Assembly: GCA_002286715.1 (NCBI GenBank)
Contig: NSJX01000001.1
Span: 1,667,805-1,731,804, forward strand
Length of the DNA: 64,000 bases
Source of the DNA: Dentipellis sp. KUC8613
Taxonomy: Eukaryota; Basidiomycota; Agaricomycetes; Russulales; Hericiaceae
Direction of reading: 5' to 3'
Below are positions 21,904-33,107 of the stretch, piece by piece (within the stretch, counting starts at the first letter, position 1; each line of letters opens with the position of its first letter). Under the pieces are notes generated by a model. It searched no databases. It had not been told where the DNA came from and worked only from the letters and a program-made list of their open reading frames with translations. The position numbers and the translations under genes are program-made.

Positions 21904-23809
21904 TCATGAGAGTTTTTGCCGCTTCGTGCCAGCTCGAGTTGATGTCGCACTTGTATCCACAGAGGACACGGACATCGACCGGCGTCCGCTCTAATTTGAA
22001 TGCGAATCAACGTGTGGAACATAGACAAATTTATATGCACACATACCGCTTTCCTGCTCCTCGTACTCCGAACACTCATCACGCTCTGCTCCCGCCCATT
22101 CTCCCCCACCGCCGCGCCACTCGCGCCCTCCTCGTCCACATCCATCGGCGTGCCCGCGCCCGACGGCACACCCTCGCCCACACTCGTACTCGCGCCCTCC
22201 CCAGGCGCCTCGCTCTCCCTCAACCCGAGCCGCTCGCGCGCGACGCGGATGTCCTGCTCCACGCGGTCCACGACCTTCTTCGTCTCGACGAGCGCCGCGG
22301 CCGCCTCGATGAGCATCTCGTGCTGCGCGAGCACGTCGCGCGTCGGCATCACGACGCGGTCCATGCGCAGCCCGAGCTCCTGCACGACGGCGCTCACCTT
22401 GGACGCGGCCGCGGCTTTGGGGTATGCGATGCGGAAGGAGCGCAGGCATGCCACTTGGTGCGAGGATTTGGTGGCGGGTGCGTTGGCGGAGGGCGCGTCG
22501 GTGCGTTGGATGCAGTGCATTGCATCTAGTATCGAGATGTCAGTACAAGGTGTCAAGTGCTAGAGAGGCGCGGTGGCGTCGAGTCGTACCGTATGCCGCA
22601 GACTTTGCAGACTGCGCCCTCTTTGGGAGCACGACGGCACTCGAGGGTGTGACGGGACTGTCGATGTCCATGCCGGCGGGCCCTTTCTTCTTCCTTCGTG
22701 GATCTGAGGTCGCTGCAGGCCCTTCTTCGTCGATGGCGAGGTCGGGTAGCCCAGAGTCGGCACCAAGGAGCGTGCGCAGGAGGTCGTCGCGCTCACGACG
22801 GAAGCGCCGCTCTGTCTGCTCGAGCTTCTTGAGTTCGATGTAGAGTGCTTCTTCCTCGGCGATTTGCTCGGGCGTGCGGCTCTCGAGGCTCGTGAGGTAT
22901 TTCTTCCGGGTGACCTCGCGATCTGGGTGGCACATTGAGGGTCAGGAAGATATGTCGATAGAGGGGGAAGCAAGAAACACCTTTGTCAAATTGGAAACTG
23001 GAGATGAGCTGCATCTTGCTGGCCTCGTCGCCGCCCCATGGCCTGTTCCTGATCAGCTTTCGACAAACGCTGTAGTATCTCTCTTTCAGATCCTGAAGTC
23101 TTTCGTCAACCCCTCTTCGGAGGAACAAGTGGATGCACATACCTCCATGGATCGTGGCGTGCCATTGGGGTATTCATAGCGGTCTGCCACGATGTAGAAC
23201 CGAGAATCAAACTCTCGGACCACGTCAAAGAGGTAGTCGGTTTCCTCCTTGGTCCATCCGGGGTCTACGCATCTGTGAGGGTTTGAAAAAGTATCAGAAT
23301 TTATCGACGTACCTTCAAGGAATTTGGTATATTCGTCTTGAGAGTATGTGTAGACTGCATTCTGTACATTGTACTTCGCGAAAGGGTACTCTACCCGATA
23401 TAAGCCACTATCTCCTGCACATTTAGAGCTATACTGACTCACCTGCATCTGGATCCGTTGTTGCCTTTGCCCAGTGGCTCAGCTTCAATCCATCGCTCCT
23501 CGCGCCATTCTTGAACTCCCTCCACTGCCTAGCCGGCCACTCTAGTCAAATGCGCATGGTACTCACACCACTAACTCACCACTTGACTTTCCCTCCTCCT
23601 CCAAGATTTGGCTTCTGCTTCAAGCGCGGCTTTGCAAGTTGTGCAGCGAGAGTGGGTGCAGAGGATCCGATGAGCGAGTACAGTTCGCGAGAGATGCCCT
23701 CTGGCTTCTTCGCTGAGGCTGTGGGTTTCTTTGCTTGCGAGGGCCCTGGCGTAGATGCTGCTGGCAAGGAAAGGATACTTCTAACATCTGCAGCGGATGC
23801 TCCTGCCAT
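21904..23809 (-). CDS. SWC4: SWR1/NuA4 chromatin complex subunit SWC4 (DMAP1 homologue)
   Basis: The gene starts MAGASAADVRSILSLPAAS at 23809 and ends TKRQKLS with a TGA at 21904-21906. The protein is about 500 residues over seven or so exons. The SANT/Myb-like domain that defines the family is clear at roughly residues 130-190 (PGWTKEETDYLFDVVREFDS, RFYIVADRYEY, DLKERYYSVCRKL). A charged coiled coil follows (LESRTPEQIAEEEALYIEL, KKLEQTERRFRRERDDLLR) and then the DMAP1 region (VSAVVQELGLRMDRVVMPTR). The protein is a shared subunit of the SWR1 histone-H2A.Z exchange complex and the NuA4 acetyltransferase. It is head-to-head with the NDUFAF3-like gene, with 156 bp between start codons. Confidence 0.93.
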
Positions 23810-23965
23810 CGTGTATCCTCATGCAACGGCGGGGCGGTCGAGTGTGGTGGTGGTCAAGAGCAAGTGCGGGCGGCGTCAGTCTGGTTAGGGGCCGCCCTTC
23901 TGTCGGCGCGACACCCCGCGCATGACGCATGCGGCAAATACGGCGACCTGAATTGCAGCCTCATC

Positions 23966-24613
23966 ATGCTTGTACGCGCCCTCCAACGCTCCGTCAACCG
24001 GGCACCATCTGCCTTCAGAACTGCAGCTCTCCGACATGGGCTGCACACTTCCGCAGCCCTCCGAAATAACCACGTCCACAGCCGCGTAGGCGCTGGCTTG
24101 ACAAATATCCTTGCTGGTGACATCCCTCCGCCTGTCCAGGTCAAGACAGTCTCGACAGCAGGTATCCAGCTTCAAGATGGGATTCTCATTCCCGCTGCCT
24201 GTATATTCTTGGAGGGAAAGGTCTTCTTGTGGGACGTACCCCCACATCTCTGGTCCGGCTGGACCAAGGAGCGGTTCGAGATATTCGATGTTGTGGTGCC
24301 GAAGCCTGGTGCGTGTTGCACACGCTGATGATCTTTTCAGGACTCATGCGTGTTGGCAGAAATTCTGTTGATTGGGACTGGCAGGTCGGTAGTGCCCCCA
24401 CCACCAGAACTACGGCGGTACTTGAACGAGCTTGGGATTCAGGTCGATGTCATGGACACGGTAATGTTGACTCCTTGAATCCGGCCTTTTCGCTACTCAT
24501 ATACCTCGTCTCCGAAGTGGAATGCATGCACAACATACAACCTCCTTTCCGAAGAAGGACGACGAGTAGCGGCGGCACTGCTGCCATACGATCCCAAGTC
24601 CTGGAAGCCATAG
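23966..24613 (+). CDS. complex I assembly factor NDUFAF3-like (DUF498/Mth938 domain)
   Basis: Three exons fit: 23966-24308, 24360 to a donor after GTCATGGACACG, and a last exon ending with TAG at 24611-24613. The N-terminus MLVRALQRSVNRAPSAFRTA is Arg/Ala-rich and lacks acid residues, as expected for a mitochondrial targeting peptide. The DUF498 domain follows: GIQLQDGILIPAACIFLEGK, FEIFDVVVPKP, EILLIGTGRSVVPPPPEL, LGIQVDVMDTWNACTTYNLL, GRRVAAALLPYDP. In animals and fungi NDUFAF3 works with NDUFAF4 in building the peripheral arm of respiratory complex I. The first intron has an acceptor (TTGGCAG) chosen because it restores GRSVVPPPP in frame. Confidence 0.9.
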
Positions 24614-24851
24614 TAGTGCCGAAGACGGATGTCGTTCACCTATTTCGCTCGACAACATTGACAAGATATGACTCAAGAAATGTTATAACAGTTCCGACTG
24701 AGGAACAGACACCGGATATGATACAAGATCGGGCTTGATTGGACCCAGTAGATGCGCCTATCCCCTACTCATCTAATATACACACAAATGTACTATACAC
24801 TGCCGCACTCAGCGCCAGGTAATCCGTATAGAAATACAAAACCCATGTACC

Positions 24852-25406
24852 CTACGTAGGCGGAGCTTTGCGTTTTCCCTTCCTGTCTGTCTCGGTAGGG
24901 ACGTCTACGTCCATGCCATTATCGGCTTCGGGCTCCTCCTCGCCATCGTCCGTTAGAGAGGGTATTGATACCGTCACAGGAAGTATACTGCCTGGTATAG
25001 TGTTATGATAAACGCACTATGGAGACGGTGGATGACATCTACTCACCTGACGGGTCTTTGAACTGTACAAACAGCACCTCCCAATTACTCGCCACATCCT
25101 TCAGCAACTGGTCATCATCCAGCTGCTGATACTTTCCCGTCGGCCGCTTATTTTCCTTCACTTCTTTAGAAATCACAAAATCGTCTGTGCTTGATACGGA
25201 AGGGAAATCCAAGCCCTGTGCGACATCAGCAGATAGTGCAGAGAGCGTCTCGTCCTTGACTGTGGCGATTGGGGTGGTGTTCGGCAGAGAGAGGAAGACA
25301 GTGACTTTGTGCGTTTTGACGAGGATTTGAAAGATCTTAGGCGGCGCTCGAGGGGGCTATGACACAGTCAGTTTGCGACAAGAACGAGGTCTTTGGGACT
25401 GACCAT
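24852..25406 (-). CDS. small conserved-looking protein, possible ubiquitin-like fold
   Basis: The ATG at 25404-25406 is followed at once by a donor (GTCAGT) and a 47-nt intron ending at 25357; without splicing the frame stops after 12 residues. The joined frame reads MPPRAPPKIFQILVKTHKVT, then VFLSLPNTTPIATVKDETL, SSTDDFVISKEVKENKRPTG, NWEVLFVQFKDPSG, and after a second intron ends TDRKGKRKAPPT (stop at 24852). It has about 160 residues. The order beta-strand, 'T-V-K' turn, then a helix resembles a ubiquitin-like fold, but this is a guess from pattern. The acidic then basic C-terminus suggests nuclear location. I do not recognise the family. It is head-to-head with the NDUFA8-like gene, 150 bp away. 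Confidence 0.6.
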
Positions 25407-25556
25407 GGCTAGAGGCGATGATGAGCATGGGCATGTCTGGCGCGACGCGACGCGTCTAGTTGCGGCCGGAGACGGCGGGACGGGCCGGCCGAGGAGCGCC
25501 GGAGGAACGAATGAGGTCGAGGCAGTTTCCGGCGAACGTCGACCCGCAACAGCACG

Positions 25557-26308
25557 ATGAGCAGCACATACCGCGACGGCTCGTCTGCCTCCCAGCCATA
25601 CCAGGACCCCACCCCCCTCCCCGCCTCTGTTCCCAAGGTCAATGAGCTCGGCACCACCAGCGCGCCCTTGAAGAGCGCCGCTTTCTTCATCGGCGCGCAC
25701 TGCAAGGAGTTCAATGGTCTGTGTCTGTCCTCCGATGCTGTCACGCGTCTGTATCCTTCGCTTGCAATGGTCTGACGGCTTTGGTTTTTGCTATTTAGAG
25801 GACTTTATGCTCTGCAAGGCAGAGAACAGGGATCCCGCCCACTGCCTGAAGGAGGGCCGACGAGTGACGAGGTGTGCTACCGACATGTACGTCCTAGGTC
25901 TGCAAATTTGAAGCGCGTGAAATGCTCATCCTTCTTCTGTTTGTGCTCTTCTAGCATCAACAAAATGCGGGAGAACTGCCTGTCCCAATTCGAGGAGCAC
26001 TGGCAATGTCTGGAGTACAACAACCAGGTTCGCACGAACGCATTCGCGTGCCTCCCTGTATTGACTTGTCTCCGTTCATGTCTTGCCTTTGTATAGGAGT
26101 ACCAGTTCTGCAGGAAGCCAGAACGTGCGTTGAACAAGTGCATGTTCGAGAAGCTCGTGCGTGGACATTTCTATATCCCAGACCACAATCTTGTGTGACT
26201 AACGACTCGTTCTTACAGGGCCTGGTGAAGACGATTCCTGGCTCGCCAAAGGGTGCGAAGCCGATTCACGAGGTGGAGAACCCTATATTCGGGCGTATGC
26301 AGAAATGA
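25557..26308 (+). CDS. NADH dehydrogenase subunit NDUFA8-like (twin CX9C protein)
   Basis: Exon 1 is 25557-25716; introns 25717-25798 and 25887-25954 follow, with two more further on, and the stop is at 26306-26308. The protein is about 165 residues. It has the expected CHCH/CX9C cysteines: IGAHCKEFNEDFMLCK, DPAHCLKEGRRVTRCATDI, INKMRENCLSQFEEHWQCLE, then EYQFCRKPERALNKCMFEKL, and the C-terminus VKTIPGSPKGAKPIHEVENP. This is the PGIV/NDUFA8 (NUXM/20.8 kDa) accessory subunit of complex I, imported into the intermembrane space and oxidised by Mia40. The gene lies between a complex I assembly factor and another complex I subunit. Confidence 0.93.
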
Positions 26309-26537
26309 GCAATAGAGACGATGTCCGGCATCGGCACTGCTGTCTGCTGAATCCCAATCGAACTTGCTTCGGGACCTCCTGTGTGATCTGCCTACACTTG
26401 TCAGTATCAGCATTGTAGACGCTCCTTTTGAACGGACTGCTATAATGATATTTATAAACGCACCTGAGTCGGAGCGCTAGCTGTGGGACATTCTGTTTTC
26501 TGAGACCTTGAGCGCGTAGACTCGGAGCGCGCGTCAA

Positions 26538-28030
26538 ATGCTTCGTCCTCTCCTCCGTACGCCTCGGACGCATGCGACACGTCTCCTTGCACACCCTGCA
26601 CATCGTTTCTCGAGCAGACGGCATATATCCCTCGATCCAAATCAGAGCATATACATTTCGGAGTCGACAAACCCGTACTTCAACCTCACCCTCGAAGACT
26701 GGTCCGTCTTCACGCGACCTGGGCACACTAACGTGAAACTAACGCTGGTGCTACAGGCTATTCAAGTATAAACCACCAAAAGAACCCCTTCTCCTGCTCT
26801 ACCGTGATTCCCCATGCGTAGTCATAGGCCGCAACCAGAACCCATGGAAAGAAGTAAACATCCCCGCGCTGAACGAAGCCGGGATACCCTTCATCCGCAG
26901 ACGCAGCGGGGGCGGCACGGTCTACCATGTATGCAATCCGTCTCCCATATCTTAGTCCCAATTTCCGGATGTTGAACGCTTCGTTATGTCTGGCAGGACC
27001 TTGGAAACACGAACTTCTCCATCCACCTCCCCCGCTCCGAATTCGACCGCCACGCGACGGCACAGGTCATCCTGCGCGCTGTCCGCTCCCTAGACCTCGA
27101 CGCGAATGTGAACGACCGGAATGACATCTGCGTGGGGCCGTATAAGATGAGTCCCATCGTCCAGCCGCAGGGAGACGGCCATGCGTACTGATTCGTGTCC
27201 GGGTTTTTGTTTCTCTACGTCTCAGGCTCGGCGTACAAGATCGTGAAGGAGCGCGCGTATCACCACGGCACGATGCTCATCTCGAGCGGGCTTTCGACGC
27301 TGGGGGAGGTGTTGCACGTTTCGAAGGTGGGCTTCGTATTACATTCTGTCATGCCAGTTGTCTTTACAATTTGCGCAGGATGCAATGATCACGAAAGGGG
27401 TCGCGTCTGTACGCTCGCCTGTTCGAAATTTGTGCGATTTCCAGCCGAATATCACACATGAAGCCTTCGTGGATGCCGTTGTGCAGGCGTTCCGCGACGA
27501 GTACGGTATAAGTGCGCCGGTGAGTCTCACGTCTAATGGCAAAACTAAGATCTCGACCCATACGTGTGCAAAACAGGTGCGAGAAGTAGAGGAAAACGAG
27601 TCCTCGAGCATCCCGTATATCCGAGACGGCATGGCCGAGCTGCCGGTGAGTCTAGCCATGTGTCAAGATATTTCATCCGTCGCTTATGATTCGAAGAGCT
27701 GGGATTGGGCCTTCGGACAGACGCCAGAATTCACCTATACCGTCCAGCAGTCGTTTCCGTGGGGTGATGTAGTGAGTTCATTCTCATTTAGAGAGTTTCT
27801 GTTTTGATTTTGACATCATCTAGGCTGCGAAAATCCGTTCTAAACATGGCATTATTCTCTCCTGTGAGCTCTCTTCGGGGAACCTGCCAGTACAAGAGTG
27901 CTTGGAGGAACTGGCAGCTGAGTTGGAGGATAAGCCGTATGCATTTGTGGATGATGCGTCCCTGTACATGGATTTGACCGGGCCCGTGGGCGAGGTTTGG
28001 CATTGGATAAAAGCGGAGATGTCACGTTGA
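26538..28030 (+). CDS. lipoate-protein ligase / lipoyltransferase, mitochondrial
   Basis: The gene starts MLRPLLRTPRTHATRLLAHP at 26538, a basic mitochondrial presequence, and ends VWHWIKAEMSR with TGA at 28028-28030. About eight exons give roughly 390 residues. The LplA-family signature is clear: VVIGRNQNPWKEVN, then RRRSGGGTVYHDLGNTNFS, NDICVGPYKISGSAYKI with the conserved lysine, and HGTMLISSGLSTLGEVL. The C-terminal accessory domain follows (WDWAFGQTPEFTYT, IRSKHGIILSCEL). The enzyme attaches lipoate to the E2 subunits of pyruvate and 2-oxoglutarate dehydrogenases and to glycine cleavage H protein. Yeast Aim22/Lip3 is the counterpart. Confidence 0.93.
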
Positions 28031-28192
28031 GGGCAGCGTTGTTGAGGTTCATACAAATGAGTAGCTTAGACTTGGTCGGACCATCCCGACTAAATATTCC
28101 AGGATTTGAGGATACTGAATGCACGATAACATAACGTGAAATGGAAAATAAATGCAGAGTGAATCTATTGTGCACGCTGTGTGTACCACACG

Positions 28193-28628
28193 CTACTCGT
28201 CTCGAAACCTTCCGGTGCTGTAGTGTCGGACTGGCCAGCCAAATGTGAGAGGTTGGCCCTATGAGAATGCGATATTGCAACGCACCTTCTGTAATCTAGC
28301 ATGCCCAGTGATCCGCTTGTCCCTGTCCATCATCATCGACTCCCATGAATCGACGTGGTAGCGCGGGCCCTACATTCGACAGCAAGGAATGCAACGCGTC
28401 AAAATCAGCCAGCGCTAAGGATAGAGGGCTCGAGACCCGCAGCTGGACGCACCTTGCCGTAGTTCTGCTCCCGCTTGGAGAAGTTGAGCAGGGTGCCGGC
28501 AGCGCCGAACATCACGGTGACGAGACCTGGACAAGGAGAGACGCGTGTCAGCGCACGCAACGCGCTCGCGCTTGATGCACGCGAAAAGTCGCACCGAAAG
28601 GAATGAGAGCCTCCCAGGGGACGGGCAT
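28193..28628 (-). CDS. NADH dehydrogenase subunit NDUFA1-like (MWFE)
   Basis: Four small coding exons on the minus strand start MPVPWEALIPF at 28628 and end at a TAG at 28193-28195. The joined protein is about 88 residues: MPVPWEALIPFGLVTVMFG, AAGTLLNFSKREQNYGK, then GPRYHVDSWESMMMDRDKR, ITGHARLQKGQ, ending STGRFRDE. The N-terminal hydrophobic segment is the single membrane span. This matches the MWFE/NDUFA1 accessory subunit of the membrane arm of complex I, including the conserved DxWxxxMMxRDKR region. It converges with the lipoate ligase gene, 162 bp away. Confidence 0.9.
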
Positions 28629-29227
28629 GGTGGCTTGTGCTAGTGAGTGTGCGGAAGCGTGAGTGCGGTCGAGTCTCCGGCTGGTCCCTTGCTTGTGGGT
28701 CCACGAATATTTGGCTCTGTTTGGTCCGGTGTATGTGTACCCATGCGTCTACAACTCAGGCTCGACCCCACCTGCGACCACAACGTGACATGTATGCAAG
28801 CTAATGCCGTTTCCAGATGTAGGAAATGGATGGAATAGATTGAGGTGAGTAGCCCAGCGTCTTCTCCCTAGGAAGCTTGGGAAATTAGGGGACTCTTGAC
28901 GTCTTGACTCTTGCTAATCGCCTTTGGACTACCGGTCACATCGCGCCTTTAACGCCCATGACATGCCAATCTTCTTAAGATGATTCCTTGCTTCGTGATA
29001 GAGTCAGATGTCGCCAAGGGCCGCACTATTGACCTTGGGCTTCCCCAGAGCCCATTGTAGCATATGCGCTACGCTCACGAGATTCTCGACTGACAACTTC
29101 CCTGACAGACCAAAGTCGACAGTATTATGTACAACGCCTGCGCGCACTGTTGCTTGGAGAATTCGACATGATCCTCGATCACTTATAATCTAGTCGTCCA
29201 GGTAAGCCCGGCTTGTCCGGCACCAGC
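28629..29227. other. divergent intergenic region
   Basis: This 599-bp gap separates the NDUFA1-like gene (minus) and an alpha/beta hydrolase gene (plus), and must hold both promoters. I see no coding sequence in it. Confidence 0.55.
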
Positions 29228-30598
29228 ATGACAGACCACCGTGCACCCGCTGGCTCATATGCCGCCCTTCATGAAGAGGCCCATGTGTTGAGCTTCGACT
29301 TTCAGCCTGGCATACCAGTAAAAAGCTCTGTAATTCGCTACTCGTCCCAGCCAACTCCGCCGCCCGAAGGTTTGGTCTTGATTGTTGTGCACTCAGTGAG
29401 CGCACGTACGTCCCGCATTCATTTTTACACCTGCTACCGTGATTGAACCGCCTTGAAGACAAGGAGCAGTGGGTTCCCACACTGCGCCGCCTTTTCAGTG
29501 CCACAGACCTTTCATCAATTGGGCCTCGGATTTCTGAGGCATGGGCGATAGACGCCCCTGGTCACGGGGACTCCGTTCAACTCAATTTGCACTTGCATGA
29601 GTCTCCGGAGATTCTCTGTACGTATTTTTGAACCAATGCCTTGACAAAAAAAAATCTGATATCGGATACTTATCTAGCGAGTCTCTCCGCCTACTCAAAG
29701 GCAATCAGTACCTTACTACAGACCAACTTGAGCACTGTTCATCCGAGCCGTATTGTTGCAGTCGGCCATTCCGCTGGAGGCGCTGCGTTGTGCGTACGCG
29801 TACACTTGACACCGGACAGTACTCAAACTCAGGAACCAGGATTCCCGCTGCCATCGAGGAGCTACAACGCACAGGTTCACCACCGTTCGGCTGCGCAATC
29901 CTCATCGAGCCCTCAGCATTCGACAGAAACATGTTTCAGTACGTCGCTCGGATTCAGGAGCGCGTGAGGAAAATGGCACTGGCTCGGAAAGACGAATGGC
30001 CATCGCGCGCAGAGGCTTTGCGTTGGTTGCGCACCCATCCGCCCTGGAGTCGGTGGGACGATGAGGTGCTCGAGATACTGGTGGTACGAGCAGCTCATCA
30101 CGGTCTCGCTCGGTCTCTAGCTCTGACACTAAGATGCTCCTCCTAGTCGAAAGGGATGCGGGAGTCGCCCTCTGGTCATAGCGTGGTCCTCAAATGTTCC
30201 CCGCAACTGGAAGCGGCGACATTTCATTTTCATATCGAAGCGCAGTTTGCGGCTGGGGACCAGCTCGCAACCATGTGTCGCGCCATGCCCGTGCATATGA
30301 TTTTTGGTGCGGTTGACGACTACATGTAACATTTCAATTTCCTTGGTTAGAGCTATCACACGGGGACTCATAAAGCTCTAGACACGCTGCGGCAAAGGAA
30401 TTAATGGTGGACCCCAAAAAGGGAAGAAAGATGGCGTCCGTGCAGCGGGTTGCTCGCGCAAATCATATGGTAGCTGCCTCCAAACCTCTGACTAGATTGC
30501 ATCCTGACTTGTTCCTGTAGGCGATCCAGACGAACCCGCGGGGCACAGCCGAGGCGATTATGAACGTACTGTCGCAGAGAACGTTGAGTCGGCTTTAG
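29228..30598 (+). CDS. alpha/beta hydrolase (AB hydrolase-1), soluble
   Basis: The start MTDHRAPAGSYAALHEEAH is at 29228 and the stop at 30596-30598. About seven exons give roughly 340 residues. The catalytic triad is visible: Ser in VAVGHSAGGAAL, Asp in MIFGAVDDY, and His in RANHMAIQTNPRGTAEAI. Upstream lie VLIVVHSVSAHKEQW and WAIDAPGHGDS, the typical oxyanion-loop and strand-4 motifs. The intron after the nucleophile elbow is best placed at 29790-29839 (50 nt, donor GTGCGT, acceptor CCAG), giving L-IPAAIEELQRTGSPPFGCA in frame. Relatives include fungal peroxisomal and cytosolic esterases; I see no clear peroxisomal targeting signal at the end (TLSRL), and the substrate is unknown. Confidence 0.85.
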
Positions 30599-30728
30599 TT
30601 ATGTGCTCAGTATACTATTCAGCACTGTTGGTATCGGGTTATCGCGGTATAAATCTGAACATGACATAGATTTAGAAGTCTAGCGATGTTTAGCTATGAT
30701 ATTCCTAAGCAAATTGTCCATGCGTCAG

Positions 30729-33107
30729 TCATATTCGTCTCTTCTTCCCATGCGTATGATCTTTCGCCATCTCAACATCATCCGCCGTTGTGCGAGGTAT
30801 CTTGAATACCTGCCCCACCCTTGACAGCCACCGCCGACCTTTCGTCATTTCCGCACTCTTGACGGACCACACGTCCCGATAATCGTCCTCAAATTCCGTC
30901 AGCCTGGGCTTCCTCCACGCTTCTTTGAACCACCCCAGCGTCAGCAACCCGAGCAGTCCCACGACGCCCAGCGCGGTCCCGAGAAGCGACTGTCCGCTGA
31001 TAAGCGAGTCTTGGATGCAATATGCCGAGACCGCAACGCTGAAGCTCAGGATGGACCAGAGCGAGGATGCGACGGGGAATGATATAAAGCACGCGAGCAT
31101 TGTGAGGTCGTTCAAATCGGGATCTGCTTGATCGCCATCTTGAGCCAGTTTCTTGACTCGCTTATCGGGATCTATGCGAAGGTATTGTATCTGTGAATGG
31201 TCATTCAGGTATGATCAAGCAGGCGATAGGGACCGGTCATACAGCATCCTCGAGCTCGCAGTCGATGCGGCGACGGTGACGCCAAATATGGTGCATCCCG
31301 GTCACTATACTGAGCATGGAGAAGAGAGTGGACGCCAGTGATGCTGTTCTCTGTAGAGAATTCACGTTCTGGGGTGGAAAGAAATCAGGCCCTCGAGTTG
31401 CTAGACCAGATTGATTTGGGATCGTACCGGGACGGCTAGGAAGGCCACGTTTGCTCTGTAATGGCATGATTATAACGACTTCTGTCACTGGCAGAATACT
31501 ACTCACGAAACGAAGACAGTAGCCTTGTAGATATTGCCGAGTGAGCCGATGCTCCACAGCTCACAGCGGGAATGAAGACATACCAAGAGGTTAGAATCTG
31601 TAGAAGACCAATAAGCATCAAGCAGGCGGTCCTGCTAAGATTACTCACCAGCCCATTCGACCAAGAGGCTCTTCATCATATTCTGGAAATCAGGCAAGTA
31701 TATGATACCGCCGGGACGCGTGCGCTCAAGACGCTCCCGATACATCCGATGCACGCCAAAGAGGAATAGGAAGAGCAGGCCATCGACTATTTTGACCTGC
31801 CAAGTGGGTTCGGCGACAGCGACGTCGCGGTATATCCGCGACCCTTGGGTTCCATACTGGTAGCGTTGCCTGTAGCGCTCGATGTCGGACATCACCCTCG
31901 CGACGTGCCAGACGATGGCAGCCATGAAGGAGCAGTCCCCGGCTGCTGCCGATACATGTGCGGCTGAGGAGACGCATTTAGCTGTGAGTCGCGGTGCTTG
32001 AATGTCATTCGCAACGTACTTTGAAGGCTCTCGTATACTTGTATCAGACGGCGAGTTTGCGGCTCTGTGAACGGGAATGGGGTATACCTGGGGTTAAATA
32101 TACCCTCTAAAGCGTATGATCAGAGAAGTCAAGATCAAAGGTTATATATAGTCAGACGTACCGCTCTCTCCAAATGTGAGTGAATGGTAGAATTCGGCTT
32201 CCGCATGAGGAGGAAGTCTTGTACGATGCATCGAGAACTCCTGCATCAATACCCAAAACACGTCTTTCGTCTCTACTATAAGTTCTGCAAGGTCACGATT
32301 GATCAGCGTGTATCTAATAATCGAGAGCCAGGTATACTCACGTCCTTTACAGTTGCAGTCCGCACCGGCGCAAGTGCAGTTGGGGTTATTGACGAAGACG
32401 AAGCAAATACCCATCTGGTACGACATGAACCTGCAGCGGAAATCGCTCTCTTCATGATAGTTGCTCAAGATCATCTCCCAATCTGGCGGTAGCTTGTCAA
32501 GGTAGTTGTCGTCCCTGAGGGCCCCAACGATATCCCTTCTCTGCTCGAGAGCAGTCTGAAGAACCTTGGGCTGTGTGATATCATCCGAAGTCAACAAACG
32601 GAGCTTCTCATTCCGGTAGTAAATGCTTCCGTCGGGTTTGATCAGTTTCCTCCAATCCCGAGGCGTCGAACTTGGCGGCCTGCGTGAAGGACATCAACAC
32701 CGTTTCGCCAAAGAGCAAAGAACAGACGCACGGCTTCAGCATATCCGACTCCGGGACCGTCGATAATGATCGATAGCATTGCTCCCATTGACGCCGTGCT
32801 AGTGATGCAGGATCAAGGAGCGGCTGCTGTCCGCTAGGTGGGGACGCCGAGAAGCGGAAGATAGTCTACAGATGAACAGCTCGTGAATAGGTGACAACAT
32901 AGTACAACGAGGAGTGCATACCCTTGGGTCTTCGGATGCGAGGGTGTGCGGTGTGGAAGATATGTTGAGGCTTGAGAGAGTTGTACTACCGGGAGTTGCG
33001 GTACCATGATGACCGATGGTAGGAAGAGTATTGACATGGTCGCTGATATGCGTCGAGGAAGTGTCGGAATTGACATCGCCATCCTTCTCCAACGAGACCT
33101 GCGACAT
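30729..33107 (-). CDS. WW-like domain protein with C-terminal membrane spans
   Basis: The gene starts MSQVSLEKDGDVNSDTSST at 33107 and stops at 30729-30731; about eight exons. A Ser/Thr-rich N-terminus is followed, after a splice, by RDWRKLIKPDGSIYYRN, which has the W...G..YYxN core of a WW-like domain. Next come a long helical region (LEQRRDIVGALRDDNYLDKL, WEMILSNYHEESDFRCRF) and a Cys cluster (NNPNCTCAGADCNCK). Hydrophobic segments follow: VDGLLFLFLFGVHRMY and, at the end, ASLWSILSFSVAVSAYC-type and LLGTALGVVGLLGLLTLGWF. The tail is basic (GKKRRI). Proteins of this build are multicopy in Agaricomycetes and uncharacterised. I infer an integral membrane protein with a cytoplasmic peptide-binding module. 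Confidence 0.75.
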
